A DNA stretch of 64,000 nucleotides from Edolisoma coerulescens (taxonomy: Eukaryota > Chordata > Aves > Passeriformes > Campephagidae), in assembly GCA_013397115.1 (NCBI GenBank), contig VWZW01001228.1:1294200-1358199 (forward strand). Reading direction: 5' to 3'. Position numbers and translations under genes: made by a program. This document shows, piece by piece, positions 38,936 through 51,900 of this stretch; the first letter of the stretch is position 1, and each line of letters opens with the position of its first letter. The notes under the pieces were generated by a model. It saw nothing but the letters and a program-made list of their open reading frames with translations. It did no database searches and was not told the origin of the DNA.

Positions 38936-41900
38936 GTGTTCCTGTCATGCTCCCCTCAGCTGTTATGTATTGAAAAAAGCTGACATGTTAGTGATCTTGC
39001 TGTACCAATCTTGATTCCCTATTTAGTATTTCTTATTTTGTTCCTCTTCTTTTTGCTGTGATGATCCTGCAGTTCTGGACCCCTTGTCAGACTTGATAAA
39101 TAGCTTTACTCTCTTTTACAGCCAACACCAGCAGAAAACCTATTGATTTTTATTTATTCTGATGGTGCTGCAGTAGTCTTGTCATCTCCTATCAGTATAC
39201 CAGGGATCCTTCCCTCCATTAACAAACCATTTAAACAGAACAGAACACAAAAATTAAAGAGAGCACAGCTTAATGTAGCATTGTCCTAAATAGCCTGTGA
39301 AGTGGAGTTTGTGTTGAGGCATTTCTTTAAAACAACGGGAGACACAAAGCAGAACTTGTAATAACATGGCAGAGCAGTGCAGAAAAATCCTCTAGTGTCA
39401 CTCTCAGGCATGTAGATCTTTCATGTCCCATTAGGACATAAGATCTGACAGTCCAACCATTAAGATTTCCTTGATTTGCTGTTGGTCTGTGCACATTGGT
39501 CAAAGGCATTTTGGCAGTGGCTCTGGAAATTGCTGTTGGTGGTGGACAAAGCAACTGTGCTCACCTGAGGCAAAGCAAATCACTAATGTAAAAACGGATA
39601 GGTGAAATGTGCATAATCTTGAGCCACAGGCCGATGTCTTGTTGAGTTGCTCATTTTGGTAAGTTGTGCCCAGGAATAGCAGGGCTCCACTCTCAGGTGA
39701 TGGAAACAAATCCTCTCACAAAACATCTTTCTGACACTCTGCTCTTTTCCTGGTTTTATTCAGGGACTTGAAATCTGGAAGAGAAGCAATTCCTGTGTTA
39801 GGGATGTATTCTTTTTCCTTCTCTTTCCTTTATATTTCATAACGTTTGTGGGACAAGAGGCCCAACACGACTTCTGCTTGCTGTACGTGAACAGTAAAGC
39901 CTCCAGCGTGTCCATCTACAGTGAATAAGATCCAGCCTTCTAGTATTTAGTTTGGACTAGTGATAAGGGGAATAATAGTACTGATGAATACTGAGGGCCA
40001 CATCTAACTAGAGGAACGTGACTCTGATGCCTTTGAACAGTGCAAACATCCACATGCACTGTGCATACGCAGAATCAGAAGCTAATTGTTGTTATGTGCC
40101 AAATAGCATATTGGCAGGATTTATACAGCAAAGCCCCTGGCATCATGAAAACCCTAACCCCAAATGCTCTTCTTTGGCAAAAAGAAAGAAATTTGGACTC
40201 TGGGCTACTCTTGCTATTAGATAACTGTCAGATCAAATATTTACAGGGACCATATTGTTTAGATTTTTCTTCATCTTGTTACTCTCAGCCAATCTGAACC
40301 CAGAGCAGCTGGGGTTTGTTTACCCACCAAGAACTGAATCTCAGGCAGGTTATGCAGGTTTTATATTCTGACTGGCAAATGGGAATGTATGGGAAGTCAC
40401 TGATACCCAAGGCAGTGTAGATCAACATGTCTGTTTCTGTGCCAGTTTCCTACACTTGATATAGTTCACCTCCCTCGACACTACTTTATTTTTCTTTACA
40501 ATTGGACAAAGACTTTGAGGTATTATGAGACTTGAGAATGTTTCAGTCTGTGTTCTTTGTAGTTCACAATCTTGGACTAATTTATGTCTCCCAGGGGAAT
40601 AAAAACCCAAACCCAACCTAGGATTTCAGAGTAGATATCCCCTGTAGCTTTCATATACAAATAATTGTCTTATTGTCATATCATGCTAACAGTAAATCAA
40701 ATGCATGTGCCCCCCTCCCTATTTTCCTGGTAAGATTTACTAATAAAAATACCTTATGGCTAGGAATGAATTGCAACAGTATTTTAAAAGGCTGGTGGAA
40801 TGTGCAAAGTGCAGAGGTGCTGTGGGATGCCCTGGCCAGACGTACGTGCCCCTGACGTCTCTGCCAGCTGTTGAAAAGTGATAGCAACCAGCTGGCTGGT
40901 TGCAGATCCAGTGATATGATGAAGAATAAAAGAGAAAATAAGGCAATAAAAGGAAAATCTAAAATGATCACCATCTGTTTCGGTAACACCATACCTGTTA
41001 AATAACGGATTTTGATTTTGTTCTCCTTGGCTGGTTGAGTTCACTGAGGGGGCTGGACCCAGAGATTATGAAGTATTTCACCTTCGTTCAGTCTGTTGAA
41101 TAAAAATGTATTCATTTTGTTGAACCATTTGAGAAGAGGCTTGCTGCAGGGGACCTTCTTTGGAAAACCAAAAAGGGGAAGAAGACTACCACGTGGTGTG
41201 CACCTCCCAAAAGCATAGCAGCTACTTTTACCGAGCACGAATCTGGCATCAGAGTTGTCTTGTGAGACTGTGGCAAAGCCCAAATCGACCTGGCTTTGCA
41301 ATGCAATTTCTCTCGTATGCGCACGGGACCTTGAGAGCAGCTAGACACATTCTTGACTCAGACTTCTGCCTTTGGAAAACATATTGGATGCTCCCGCGTT
41401 GGCCTTTTGACTGCGTATAGTCTTGCCCATGTGTTAAGATGGCAGTGTGCCTGCGCACAAAGTGTTATGCCAGTTTCACAGAGGTAGAAGTGCCAAGCAA
41501 AATGGACTTGGCTGGGCAGGCTGCATAGCTCTCGGAGTGTGCTGCGAGGCTGCAGTAAGTCTTTTTTGGTAACAAGAATGTCAGAGGAGTGGGATAAGTC
41601 TGTTCTCATGTTTGTTGACATCCGTATGCTGAAGGAGGTAGTTCAGGAAGGAAAGACAAGTTTCTGTGTGTGCATTGCTGATGCTTGGCATAGTTGTTGA
41701 GGCAAGAGTCCGGTATTAAGTTGTAGGCTGCTCTTGGTAGTCTATATGGGAAAGACCCATAGGACATAGTTCCTTTTGGTTCACAGCTGGATTGCTGCTA
41801 CACCCTTCCTCTGCCCCCATATTTGGTGTAATCAGGGAAGTGTCTGATTCCTCTCATATGTAGGAGGCTAAAGAGACAGAAAGAGAGACTTTAATGAGGC

Positions 41901-42589
41901 CTTGATGTTTGCCTGTGCTATGGTTTCCATGAAGCCCTAAAGAAGAGACTATTGCACTGTTGGCTACAGGCAAGCTGTGGGTAAGACTACCAGACCAGCA
42001 TGTGTCAGTGATGGGAAAGAACCCTTAGATGAATAAATTCACATGAATGTCCATTTAATGGCATCACCGCTTCAGAAAAGCCTTTCCTCACGTACCAATA
42101 GCAGTTTGCCCTCAGCAGCTTGTAGTGGTGAGCACCAGAAGTGCTGGGTCTCTGATGCCAATGCCTTTACAGGACTTTGGAAAACATTATGCCTTCTGCC
42201 CTGGAGCATATGTAACCTAAAAGTCCAAATAGAGATCATGATAAATCGTCATTTGGAATAGGGAATGATTAAAAAGAGAGGGGGATATTTTTGCCTGATA
42301 GCTCTCTGTGTATGTAGCCACAGCGGGGCAAGAACCATCCGTCAGGTAAGTGACACAGTCTCTTGTATTTAGGCCCAGAGCTGGAGAAGGGCATCCCTGT
42401 AATGTGTAGGTTTATTTTGAGCCAACATTTCGTCTTATCCGTGCATGAGTGCCTAACAACACCTGCGGAGGAACCTGAGAGTTCTATCCCATTTATCAGA
42501 TCAAATAATTTTAAATAATTATTTTTTGTTTGGGTTTTTTTTTCTTAACATTTTAATGTTTTTTCACAATTCAGTATGTTTCTTTCTAG

Positions 42590-42678
42590 ATGACACCACT
42601 GATAAACCAGGCCTGTGACATCCTGCTGTGTAACTTGAAAGTCTACGCAGATTCTGGCAAAGCTTTTGATATCCAGAG
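42590..42678 (+). CDS. TBXAS1: Thromboxane-A synthase (CYP5A1), internal exon, human residues about 151-180
   Basis: The exon has 29 codons plus two bases and starts in phase 0. It reads MTPLINQACDILL, then CNLKVYADSGKAFDIQR. The human counterpart has PLISQACDLLL, then KRYAESGDAFDIQR, so the match is close across the whole exon and covers the D helix and the D-E turn. The acceptor is ATGTTTCTTTCTAG and the donor is AG|GTATGT. The final two bases (AG) form the arginine codon together with the first base of the next exon. The exon is intact. It lies in the P450 core, away from the missing heme-binding loop. Confidence 0.95.
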
Positions 42679-45150
42679 GTATGTTCAGCATGCCAAAAAT
42701 TAGTAGCAGATTAAAAAAAAAAAAAGAAAAATGTCAAGAGCAGCAGTTATTCTAAATTCACACTTACTGTATAAAAGATTTTTTTCCTCCCTCAATTTTA
42801 AAAGTGGAGATCGTAGTTTAATAGAGGGTGTGTCTGATAAATGACTTTTCTTCCTGGGGACAGCCATTGCATACTTGAAAAGTAATTTTGGTAAAGCATC
42901 TAATGTATTTCTGGCAGTTATTTAATAAAGTTTTAACACCTGGAAGCACAAAGGAAGGCTGCATCAGTCCCTGTCCAGTCAGTTCTCTACAGGCTGCCAA
43001 TAATGTACAAACATAAGAATTGATCTAGTATCAAATATTTCCAGTCCATCACCCTTTTGCTTTTTTATATATATATAAGATTTTTTTGAGAACTTAATCA
43101 TTCTTACCACATTCTTCATAACTCCTCTCATGGCATGCTAGCTTTTTGTGAAACAACGGGATTGGTACTCCAGATGAAAATGCACCATTGATTTATAAAA
43201 TGACATTTTAATATGTTCCATATTCTGCTTTCTCTCATTTGTTATGCATTTAATATCCTATTATCTTTTTTGTTGCTCTTTCATCAGAGGTCTTCACTGA
43301 ACTGTTCACAGCACTGTCTAGTCCCTTCTCTAAGTAGATGCATTTCCTCTAAGACCCTGGGTAGTAGTTCAAATGCATTCTTTCTAACAGGCACTATTTT
43401 TGCTTCATTTTTCTTACACTTCATTTGGTGGGTTGGTCAGTGCCCTCAGAAGTTCTTCATGATTTTCCCCAAACTGAAGCAGCACAAATAATATTGTTTC
43501 ATCAGAAGAAGTGGATATTTAGCCACAATTTATTAATATTTTTTCAAGTACGTGGACACGTGCAATTGTGTGTGTGTGTGCACAGAGATCTCTTTATTAA
43601 ACAGCTGAAGAGATGCTATGAAATCTCAAGATACATTATACTAGACTAGTGCTGTGATGAAAATTGACCTTTCCAGTCCTTCTAGTCTTTTCCCTTTTTT
43701 CCATTTGTCTTTTGTCTTTGACTGGTCTTTTAGCTATTGATCCATTATAGGGTTTCACCTCTCAAGAGACACTTTGGAAAAGACCTTTTGAAAGTATAAA
43801 TGAATGATGTTGACCATCTCGGAACATGATCTTCCAGTTGTTTTACCATACTACCATTTCAGCAGGTTTGACGTACTTATAAATGTGATTCTCATTCCAC
43901 TGCAGTTTCACAGAATTGCCTTGGGAGCTGGTTTTTTGGATGTAAAGACCCTAGGTGTAACCTTCTGTGACCTTAGTTGTCTTTAGCCATTTTGTGTTTT
44001 GCCAACAACTCAAAATTTAGTTTTTAAGTTGGTTTTTTTTTTTCAGTACCTTGGAGAGGTAGATGATTGAGTCCTTCTGATATTATTGTTTTACAGGAAT
44101 GTCCCGTCTTTTAACGGTTTAACTTCTAATAATGCGCTTTCGTTTGTGTGTGTAAGAGTTGAAGACTCAAAGAAGTTTCTTAGCTTTGCAGTGTTGCTGT
44201 TATCTTTCAAATCTGCTCTGATGTAATCAGAATGACAGCTCACAAAGATCATAGTTTAGAACTACTGATTCACGTAATATATGCAGGATGTAATGGGCCT
44301 GACTCCTGTTTTCTTCATATATGCTCACTCAGGTTAAAACACCAGAGATTGATTTTAGCCTCTTGTAAGCATCATGGAAGTACAGTCATTGCTTTCTTTA
44401 CCACAGATCAGAAGAATCCAATTCCAAGGATATTTTGCATTCTTGGTCCACTTATCTCAAAACTTTATACAGCTGCTAAAGCCCACTAGGAAAATAAAGG
44501 TGGTAAGACAACTGGATAGATGGCCAGATATGCAGGGAGTGATTCAGTAAATTCTGAAGTTTCTAGATCATGGTCCACAGATCATTTGTAGTTCTCAAAG
44601 CACTGGCTGCTCCTCTACAGAGATACAGATTGCACATGGTGTCAGTTCCTCTTGGTTTTGTCCACGGAGTTACATTACAAAGGAGGTATGAAGAAGAAAA
44701 AGGAAACCCTTAAGCACCTTAGTTTCACTTAAGAACTTCTTGTCTCTGAGAGTTTAGACTGGACTGGTAGTAGGTATGGTTTTTGCAGTTTAAAATGAGA
44801 AAGGAGTGATCTCATTTATTAGGATGCATACTAAGAAAATGTTCATGAATCTCTGACGTGTTGCATTTAATTTCTAGGTCATAACAAGTTAAATTGTTTT
44901 TAATAAATTTTTAGTAGAATCATTGAGCTATATGAAAATATATTCACTTTGTAGGTGTAGAGAAGGTGATCATTATCAAGCATCAGCATTTGTCAGAATG
45001 ATGGAAACATCTCTTGTTGGCAAAGCTCAAATCTAAAAGCAAAATGAAACTCGGTGGCAAAAATTAATGCTATGTGATGTTCGTAGAAGAAAGATATTAA
45101 TGGATATGTGATTTGTAGGTAATGATTTATCTTTCTTCAATTAAATGCAG
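42679..45150 (+). other. TBXAS1: 2.5 kb TBXAS1 intron
   Basis: The intron interrupts an arginine codon after its second base. It has a GTATGT donor and a TTCAATTAAATGCAG acceptor. Simple-sequence content is small: a TA run near 43066-43078 and a (TG)n run at 43567-43581. I saw no other feature that I can support. Confidence 0.85.
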
Positions 45151-45299
45151 GTGTTACAACTGCTTTACCTTGGATGTTGTTGGCAGTGTAGCTTTTGGTA
45201 CTGAGGTGGATTCTCAGAAGAATCCTGATGACCCCTTTGTTAAGAATTGCAGAACATTCTTCGAAATGTCTTTGTTTAAGCCTCTTCTCATTCTAATCC
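45151..45299 (+). CDS. TBXAS1: Thromboxane-A synthase (CYP5A1), internal exon, human residues about 181-229
   Basis: The first base completes the arginine codon from the previous exon. Then come 49 codons and one extra base. The translation begins CYNCFTLDVVGSVAFGTEVD and continues through NPDDPFVKNCRTFF to KPLLILI. The human enzyme has TTDVVASVAFGTPVDS and PEDPFVKHCKRFF at matching spacing. The DVV-SVAFG segment is the E helix, and the DPFVK segment leads into the F helix. The acceptor is AAATGCAG and the donor is C|GTGAGT. The exon is intact. Together with the next exon it forms the F-G region, which in P450s lines the substrate channel and touches the membrane. Confidence 0.96.
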
Positions 45300-47280
45300 G
45301 TGAGTATAGTCTACATCTGTCTACTTTCTTGTGGTAATTTCCTGAAAGTCATTCTCAAATTGTGAAACATGCTGAAGCCAGAGCAGGAGGTTTTATAGCT
45401 GACATTATTTCAGAGGTGTTCAGAATGCAACCTCCAGGCCAATTCTACCCTTGAGAGTTCCACCATATGCTCTACAGGTCTTGTCACTGTTCATGAAACT
45501 TACTCCAGAAACTGAGAGTCCAGGAGCACAATGCTCCAGGTTCATCTGAGAGGAAAGTTTCTGGGTCATGCCAATTCTACAATACTTGTTTTAATACCCT
45601 TCTCACTAAAGCAGAGTAACTGTCCTTTGGAACTTAAGTGTAAAGTTTTTGTGCACTTGGTTTGCTTAGTAGAGATTGAAATCCTGTCCATTAACAACCC
45701 ACTAAGGAAAAGAGGTGGAAGACCATAAACAGATTGTGTAAGTACTCCCAATTCTTTTTTGAACAGCAGCCACAGCCTGGTTGAGGGCTCTAAAAGATAA
45801 AGATCACAAGTGTCATGAGGAGAATGCATTTATTTTAGATGAATAGAGAGGCAATGCAAGAGTGGGGTATAAAGCCACGTAGTTCTAGGGCACGCAAGCT
45901 AAGGCTTCATGGTGGTGATGGTCTTCTTAATTCAAGGGCAGTGAGAATCACATCTGAGGAAGCCACAGCAGAATCAAGGCTTTTGAGGTTTTATCATCTT
46001 GTTGTCTAGACCTGCACGCAGTAGTATCAGGTGGCACAGTGGCAAAGTTTCCTGTGCCCATCTGATCCTGCTGGCATTACAGATTGCACCTGTACTCGCA
46101 GCACATCAACTGTTTCCTTCTGGAGTTGTGTATCCAAATTGCCCTGGGGTTAACGTTTAACCTGATTGCAAAATGTGATTTGTGACCAACTTCTTAATGG
46201 GACAGAAATGTGCCCCTATATGTCTAAGAACATGTCCTTCATTAAGGAAAGTTTCTGTAGTGTTTGGAGTCGGATTCCTTGGTTCATCTCTTTTTGCTCG
46301 TTCATTAATGTGGCGAGAATTCCCACAATGTAGTTGCCCTGTTGTCAGAACAAGGTTTTTCCAATGATTAATTTGTTAGTCTTAAGTTGTTCATAAGTCA
46401 ATGAGGGGTTTATTAGGATGTAAGACTTCACTCAGGTTTCTAGGTTGTGACTATAAAAGTCATGGACTGGAGACCATCCTTGTGATAATATCCCACTTCC
46501 AGAGTCTGTGGCCTGTTTAGAGAAGCAAAATAAATAGAATCATAGAATAGTCTGTGTTGGAAGAGACCTTTAAAAGTCATCTAGTCCAATCCCCTGCAAT
46601 AAGCAGGGATGTCTTCAACTAGGTCAGTTTGCTCAGAGCCCCGTCCATCCTGACCTTGAATGTTTCTGGGGATGGGGCACCCACCACCTCTCTGGGCAAC
46701 CTGTACGAATGTTTTACAAGCTTCATTGTAAAAAAGTCTTCCTTATATCTAATCTGCATTGGCCCTCTTTTAGTTTAAACTCCATAGCCTTTGTCCTATT
46801 GCAAGAGGCCCTGCTAAAGAGCCCCATCCTTCTTATGGGTCCCTAATACTGGAGAACTGTAAACAAGAATGAAAACTACACAGTTTCGTGGGTTGGTGCC
46901 ATAAGCTGCTAGGCCATTTCAAGATCCCCCACCTTCCCCATGTAATTGTCTGAGTAGGCAGGGGAAATAATGCTCCCCTTTGTTGTGGTGGCTCTGTGAC
47001 ATCAAAAAGCTGAACCAAAATCCTGAAGCATTGTGGAAACAAGCTTGGAAGGCACCTGTCTGGCAAGAGAGTCCTGGCCAGCAGGACATTTCTAAAAGGG
47101 AATCCTCTTTTCCTTCTATCCCCATAGGTTGGTAAAGGGAGAGGAAAAGAAGAAAAATTAGTTTTCATAAAAGGAACACATCACACTTGATAAGTTTTAT
47201 AATACTAAGGAAGAGTGGAGCAGACTATTATATGCCTTCACAGTCTGATTCAATGTTTTCTTCTTTAAAATCTCTTACAG
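45300..47280 (+). other. TBXAS1: 2.0 kb TBXAS1 intron with a CR1 insertion
   Basis: The intron separates the first from the second base of a leucine codon, with a GTGAGT donor and a TCTCTTACAG acceptor. It contains the antisense CR1 fragment at 46534-46860, which ends about 420 bases before the acceptor. Nothing else was recognised. Confidence 0.85.
46534..46860 (-). mobile_element. CR1 LINE, 5'-truncated 3' end, antisense to TBXAS1
   Basis: The + strand reads ATAGAATCATAGAATAG, then TGTGTTGGAAGAGACCTTTA, AAAGTCATCTAGTCCAATCC, GGGGATGGGGCACCCACCAC and CTCTCTGGGCAACCTGTACG, followed by TTCCTTATATCTAATCTGCA and TTTGTCCTATTGCAAGAGGC. This is the reverse complement of the avian CR1 3' region in correct order, including the terminal CATAGAATC-type repeats at the low-coordinate end. 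About 327 bases remain. There is no coding sequence, as is typical of 5'-truncated copies. It is less diverged than the other CR1 copies here. Confidence 0.92.
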
Positions 47281-47411
47281 TTTCTTTCCCATTCATAATG
47301 ATCCCATTGCTACGCATTTTTCCCAACAAGAAACAAAAGGAACTGAATGGATTTTTTATCCAAACCATAAAAAATGCAATTGTCTACAGACACCAGCAAG
47401 ATGCAGCTGAG
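47281..47411 (+). CDS. TBXAS1: Thromboxane-A synthase (CYP5A1), internal exon, human residues about 230-273
   Basis: Two bases complete a leucine codon, then 43 codons follow, beginning SFPFIMIPLLRIFPNKKQKE and ending in a HQQDAAE segment. The human protein has SFPSIMVPLARILPNK, ELNGFF and QQAAEE at the same positions. The region is the F-G loop and G helix, part of the hydrophobic membrane-facing surface and substrate access channel. The acceptor is TCTCTTACAG and the donor is GAG|GTAAGG, leaving phase 0. The next human exon begins with a Glu-Arg-Arg-Arg-Asp-Phe-Leu-Gln segment. I found no such sequence before the end of the window, so the I helix, the ExxR motif and the heme cysteine are outside it. 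Confidence 0.95.
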
Positions 47412-48184
47412 GTAAGGCTATTTCTGTGATAAATAAATGGATAAGCAAATATTTTGAGGAAGAACTGGAAGTGGCATAAACCTCAGTTTAAAAAGCAAAC
47501 TCAATCTCTTTGAGCATTCAAAGTATTTTAGTGAAGATTTGATTAATTTTTAGTTTTATGTACCATCAGGCAGAATTGTTAACACATTCCAATATTGCTT
47601 GTCTTAGCATTTCTCTTCAAGTAAGGATGCAGAAATGTTACATCTGGGATGGCTTTTCAGCTTAGTTTCTAGACCCAGAAGGAAGCATTCAGCCTGTGGA
47701 ATTTTTTCTCATCTTAAAGTCAGGTGTCATGTCTGCACTACTTTTCCTTAAGTACCAGAGGAAAAGAAGCCCTCACTGAGTGTTTCAACCCAGTCATTCC
47801 CTAGGAGCTGAGGCAGGTTTTATACAGTCCCATGACAGTTCCTGCTGCTTTGGAACGTGGAAAGAACCTGAATGTCTGGTTAGAGTAGTCACTTGATGTT
47901 GAGATGGCTAAATGGAAAGGTAGTAAATACCACCTGAAGTATGCAAACAAATGGCTACCCATTGTTAGCAAACCATTTGTTACCTCTTTTGTTTGGACAT
48001 AAGGCACTCTGAGGGGGGTTTTTGTGTTTGTTTTTAATCATTCTTGTTTTATGAAGTATGTGAAGGCACGTACATTTTTATGAAAGTCTCTATTTTTGGT
48101 ACACGAAGCATTTGGAACGTAGGCCTGTGCTTTGGTTCTATGATACAGAAGTTCTTCTTTTGTTCAAAAAGACAAGCATGAATG

Positions 48185-48960
48185 GAAATGAAATCCTAAG
48201 AATTCTTTTAATTTCATTTAATTTTTCCTTTTGTTTCCTTTCTTTTCCCTAAATTTAATCTCATTTCATTTCATTCCTTGACTTCTCATTTCATTCCTTT
48301 CATGAAAAGAAATCCTAAGACTTCATTTAATTCCATTTTGTTACATTTCATATAATTTAATTTCATTTTTTAATTTCAATTTTTTAATTTCATTTCCTTT
48401 TATTCCATGAAATTTCATTTCAATTCATTTCATTTAAATTCATTTTATTTCATTTCATTCTTTGATCTGGCATTTCATTTCCTTTCACAAAACGAAAACT
48501 CATTTCGTGAAAGTAAAGGCAATGAAATCTGGAGATTTCATCTAATTCCATTTTGTTACATTTCCTTTCATTCCATTTCATTTCACTTCATTTCAATTCA
48601 TTCCATTAAATTTCATTTCATTTCATTCCTTGACTTTTCTTTTCATTTTCATTTATGACATGAAATCCCAAGATTTCATTTAATTTCATTGTTTCCTTTA
48701 ATTTCTTTTCACTTTTTTGTTTATTTTTTTTTAAATTTCATTTCATTTCCCTTTATTCCATGATGTTTAATTTAATTTAATTTTATTTGATTTTTCATTT
48801 CAGTTCCTTTCATAAAATGGAATCTTGAGATTTCATTTAATTTCATTTCTTTAGGTTTCCTTTCATTTATTTTCATTTTTTTTATTTAATTTTTTTTTTC
48901 ATTTCACCTTATTTCCTTTTATAAGTTTCATTTCATTTCTTTTCATGAAGGATTATAGAT
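48185..48960 (+). repeat. Diverged (TTTCA/ATTTC)n low-complexity array with higher-order structure
   Basis: About 770 bases consist almost entirely of TTTCA, ATTTC, TTTAA and CATTCC words, with G nearly absent on the + strand. Superimposed on the pentamers is a longer unit that begins with a GAAATCCTAAGA-type block, runs into TTCATTTAATTCC, and often ends in CATTCCTTGAC or TTTCATGA. Copies of this block start near 48190, 48309, 48524, 48662 and 48819, giving periods of 119, 215, 138 and 157 bases. The array lies about 780 bases after the 47281-47411 exon. The frames open through it are translated repeat, not genes. Confidence 0.9.
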
Positions 48961-51900
48961 GTGTAGTGAGAAACAAAGAATATCTGTGAGAGTTCTATTT
49001 TTAAGGTAACTGAGACAAATTTTTGCATAACAATTGACATGAAACACACAACATACACAGGAAGGAAGCTGTTAATATTGAAGTGTAAGAGATGTTTCTT
49101 ACCACTCTGAGATGAAGAGTAATGCTGATGGAGTTAACAGCACAGGTGAGAATAGATCCTCTCAGCTTATTCTCACAGCTTCGCCCCATGGCTGCCACTT
49201 TTCGGGATAAAATGGATTTTAGTTTAACCTACATTACTTCCAGGACACATTTAAAAATAAAATTTATATCCAAAGATATTGCTGCTCTTCGACTTTTTCT
49301 GCAGGGATGTCTCACTTCTCCATTTGTTGCAGTTTATCACTACATGCAGCTTGTTGTTCCTTCAGCCCACCTTTATCGGTCTTTTGTTTTTCTTTACATC
49401 CAAAAGATGGTAAGCACCACTGACTGGCCACAAACAACTTGTGACGGTTCCTGGCCCAGGCTGAGTGCTGCAGGAATATTTTCTGACAGTGATGATGTGT
49501 ATAAACTGCTTGCAGGCACCTCATTTCTACTGCACAGGTCCAGTGTGAACTTTTAATGGCATACAGATGTGGCTGTAGGTATGGACAGCTTTAAATCAAA
49601 GATTCATGCCAAAGGGGGCTGCATGGAAAGTCTCTTCTGTGTATCAATTATCAAAGGATAAAAGGAACAATGAAACAAGTGGATGTGGATTAAAAGTGGT
49701 TGCTGTATTAACCATTATTAATAAAATGCTGTGTGTTTCTGTGGCAGTAGCACTGAGGGGATCGATCATGGGCTAAACCCCTCACTCTGCTAGAGCTGGT
49801 CACTCCCTTAAACAAGGGACAGCACAAAGAAAAGCAAGATTGTAATGACAAGATCAGGAGGCAGAAATCTCTGCATAATGCAGCCTGTTTGCAGGTTACA
49901 GTGGTTGATGGACCAGAGGCTTACGGTTCTATTGGAAGGGATATTGGAGGTGCTGGAAGAGATAACACATGGCAGGAGCTGCCCAACACCAGGACAATGT
50001 GGGGGAAAGTGCAAGGTCCGTGTTTGCCTTAGCAGTGTGTGCACAACTCCATGACTGCCTGTGGACCCGTCTGCTCCTGGACTTTTGCCTGGTTTGCAAA
50101 ATTGGCATATGGGAACTTGTTTCAAGTGCTAGGATTTAGATGCTTAGGGCCAGATTTCTGAGGGCAAATTAAGTCCCCTTTGCAGTTCAGGATCGTTGTT
50201 GTTCAAAAGTGATCGGAAAGTTTGGAGCTTTCTTTTTTCCTCTTTTCACTGCCTGTCTTGTTATATGCTCTTATAATTTTGACTATTTTAGGTTGGTGGC
50301 ACATGAGTCTTGTTACAAATATGGGCAACTAATATTTGCCCAAGACATAAAAATGGTGTGTGAAACAGAACAAAATGCAGCTTTTTTCAATTTAATGCAG
50401 AAATTAAATCTGTAGAGATTAGGTGTCCCAGATAGCCGTGCATGTGAAGGAGAATTATGTCTTCTGTCCTAGGTCTCAAATGATGAAATGTACCCACTGA
50501 AACCAGTTGGAGTTTTGGCACTGAATTTTAATAAGGCCAAGATATAACTAGCAGCCACTGGTTCTTTGTGCTAATAATGAGAGCTATAAGCAAAGTCTTA
50601 TGGTCTCCCTGAGGTGCATTAGGCCAATGGGTATTCCTTAGTTTGCCGCATTCCTAGATGTTACATTGTGTGCATCTTTTACTCCCCATTGATTTTATCA
50701 CCATTAAAAATGCTTTTGGGTTCTTTTCTTGAGGGGAGGGGGTGGGGAGGATAAAAAAAGCCTTTGGAATAAACTGTAAAACAATGAAAAGCTCCACGAC
50801 AGTGATTCAGCTGAAGCTTGTCTTCCTCTCGTCTGCAGCTAATGTGAACAAAGAATAAAGAAAGGCCAAAAAACAATGTGACAAGCAAAGTCAGCCTGTT
50901 ATCATCCCTGTTCTATCAGTAAATGAAACAATGCTTCTGAATGCCTAAAGATAATCCCATGGGTAGATAGTAATTTTACAGCCAGGTTTAGATCTAATAA
51001 TACGCTTGCAGCTTATATGAGATCTGTGATGTCACTTTCTCTCATCCCGTCGGTTAGTGGTGCAGATGTCATTTTAATTATATATTATCTTTCTGTGGTC
51101 ACTTGAATAATATTAGTCCTGGATATTCCACTCATTTGGCTTATGTACAAAAACATTTAATGGTTGTATTTAGAAATTTTAATATATTACATTTATTCAT
51201 GGATTCAAATTATTGTAAAAGGTTTTTCCCACTATTTACAGAAGAGCAAATTTACCCTGCTCAGAAGAAACAGCACAAATTTAATGCACCACTTAACACC
51301 TACTTTAAAGACTCCAGCAAGACTTAAGTGTTCAAATACCTTATCCTGATTATCTGCCCAGGTTTAAATTTTTCCCTGAGGCAAAATGTTTCCAAAGACA
51401 GGACAGACAATTTGTTTACTTCAGTAAATGATACTTTGATAGGTTTTCATTTAATAATCTGAAATGCAGATGGTTTACATGTTAGAGCTATTTTTATATC
51501 ATGTTATAGCTCAGTTCTTAACCTACTAGTTTCTTGTAAATTATGATGTCTAGATGAAGGAGTCTTTCATAGTGCTCAAAACTGAGGCTCCTTTCTAAAA
51601 CTGTGGGTTGAAACTAAGCCTGCTGTCAGCAGATTAAAGTCCAGAGTTTCATTTGTAATCCATAGTAATAGCAACAACGGTAATGTAACAATTTAAGGCT
51701 ATTGTAAAATATTATTTTTGGAAAATCACAACAGATCTGTGGGAAAATCCACTATTGAAAATACACATCCTTTAACAAGGAGAACTGGAGAATTCATAGA
51801 GGGTTCAACACATTCTTCTGACATTTCCTGATTTTTCCAGTCACACTGTCTGCTGTGAATGCACAATTCAAGGTCACAGATCCATGCCAGGCCGGTAGTG

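Larger units (their letters stand above)
35404..42589 (+). other. TBXAS1: 7.2 kb TBXAS1 intron
   Basis: The intron joins phase-0 ends with a GTAAGG donor and a TTTCTTTCTAG acceptor. It holds a CpG-rich block at about 36220-36590 (see separate entry), an MIR-like copy near 38.8 kb, and a further moderately CpG-containing stretch near 41.2-41.5 kb. No other exon or gene was recognised. Open frames around 36460-36864 and 40681-41458 overlap on both strands and show no known domain. Confidence 0.85.

Noticed and set aside
48407..48658. Open frame rich in Phe, His, Ser and Ile
   Set aside because: It is the translation of the TTTCA repeat array, which lacks stop words in this frame.
49122..49556. 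144-codon + strand open frame
   Set aside because: No domain, signal or splice context, and another frame on the - strand is open over much of it. Probably chance.
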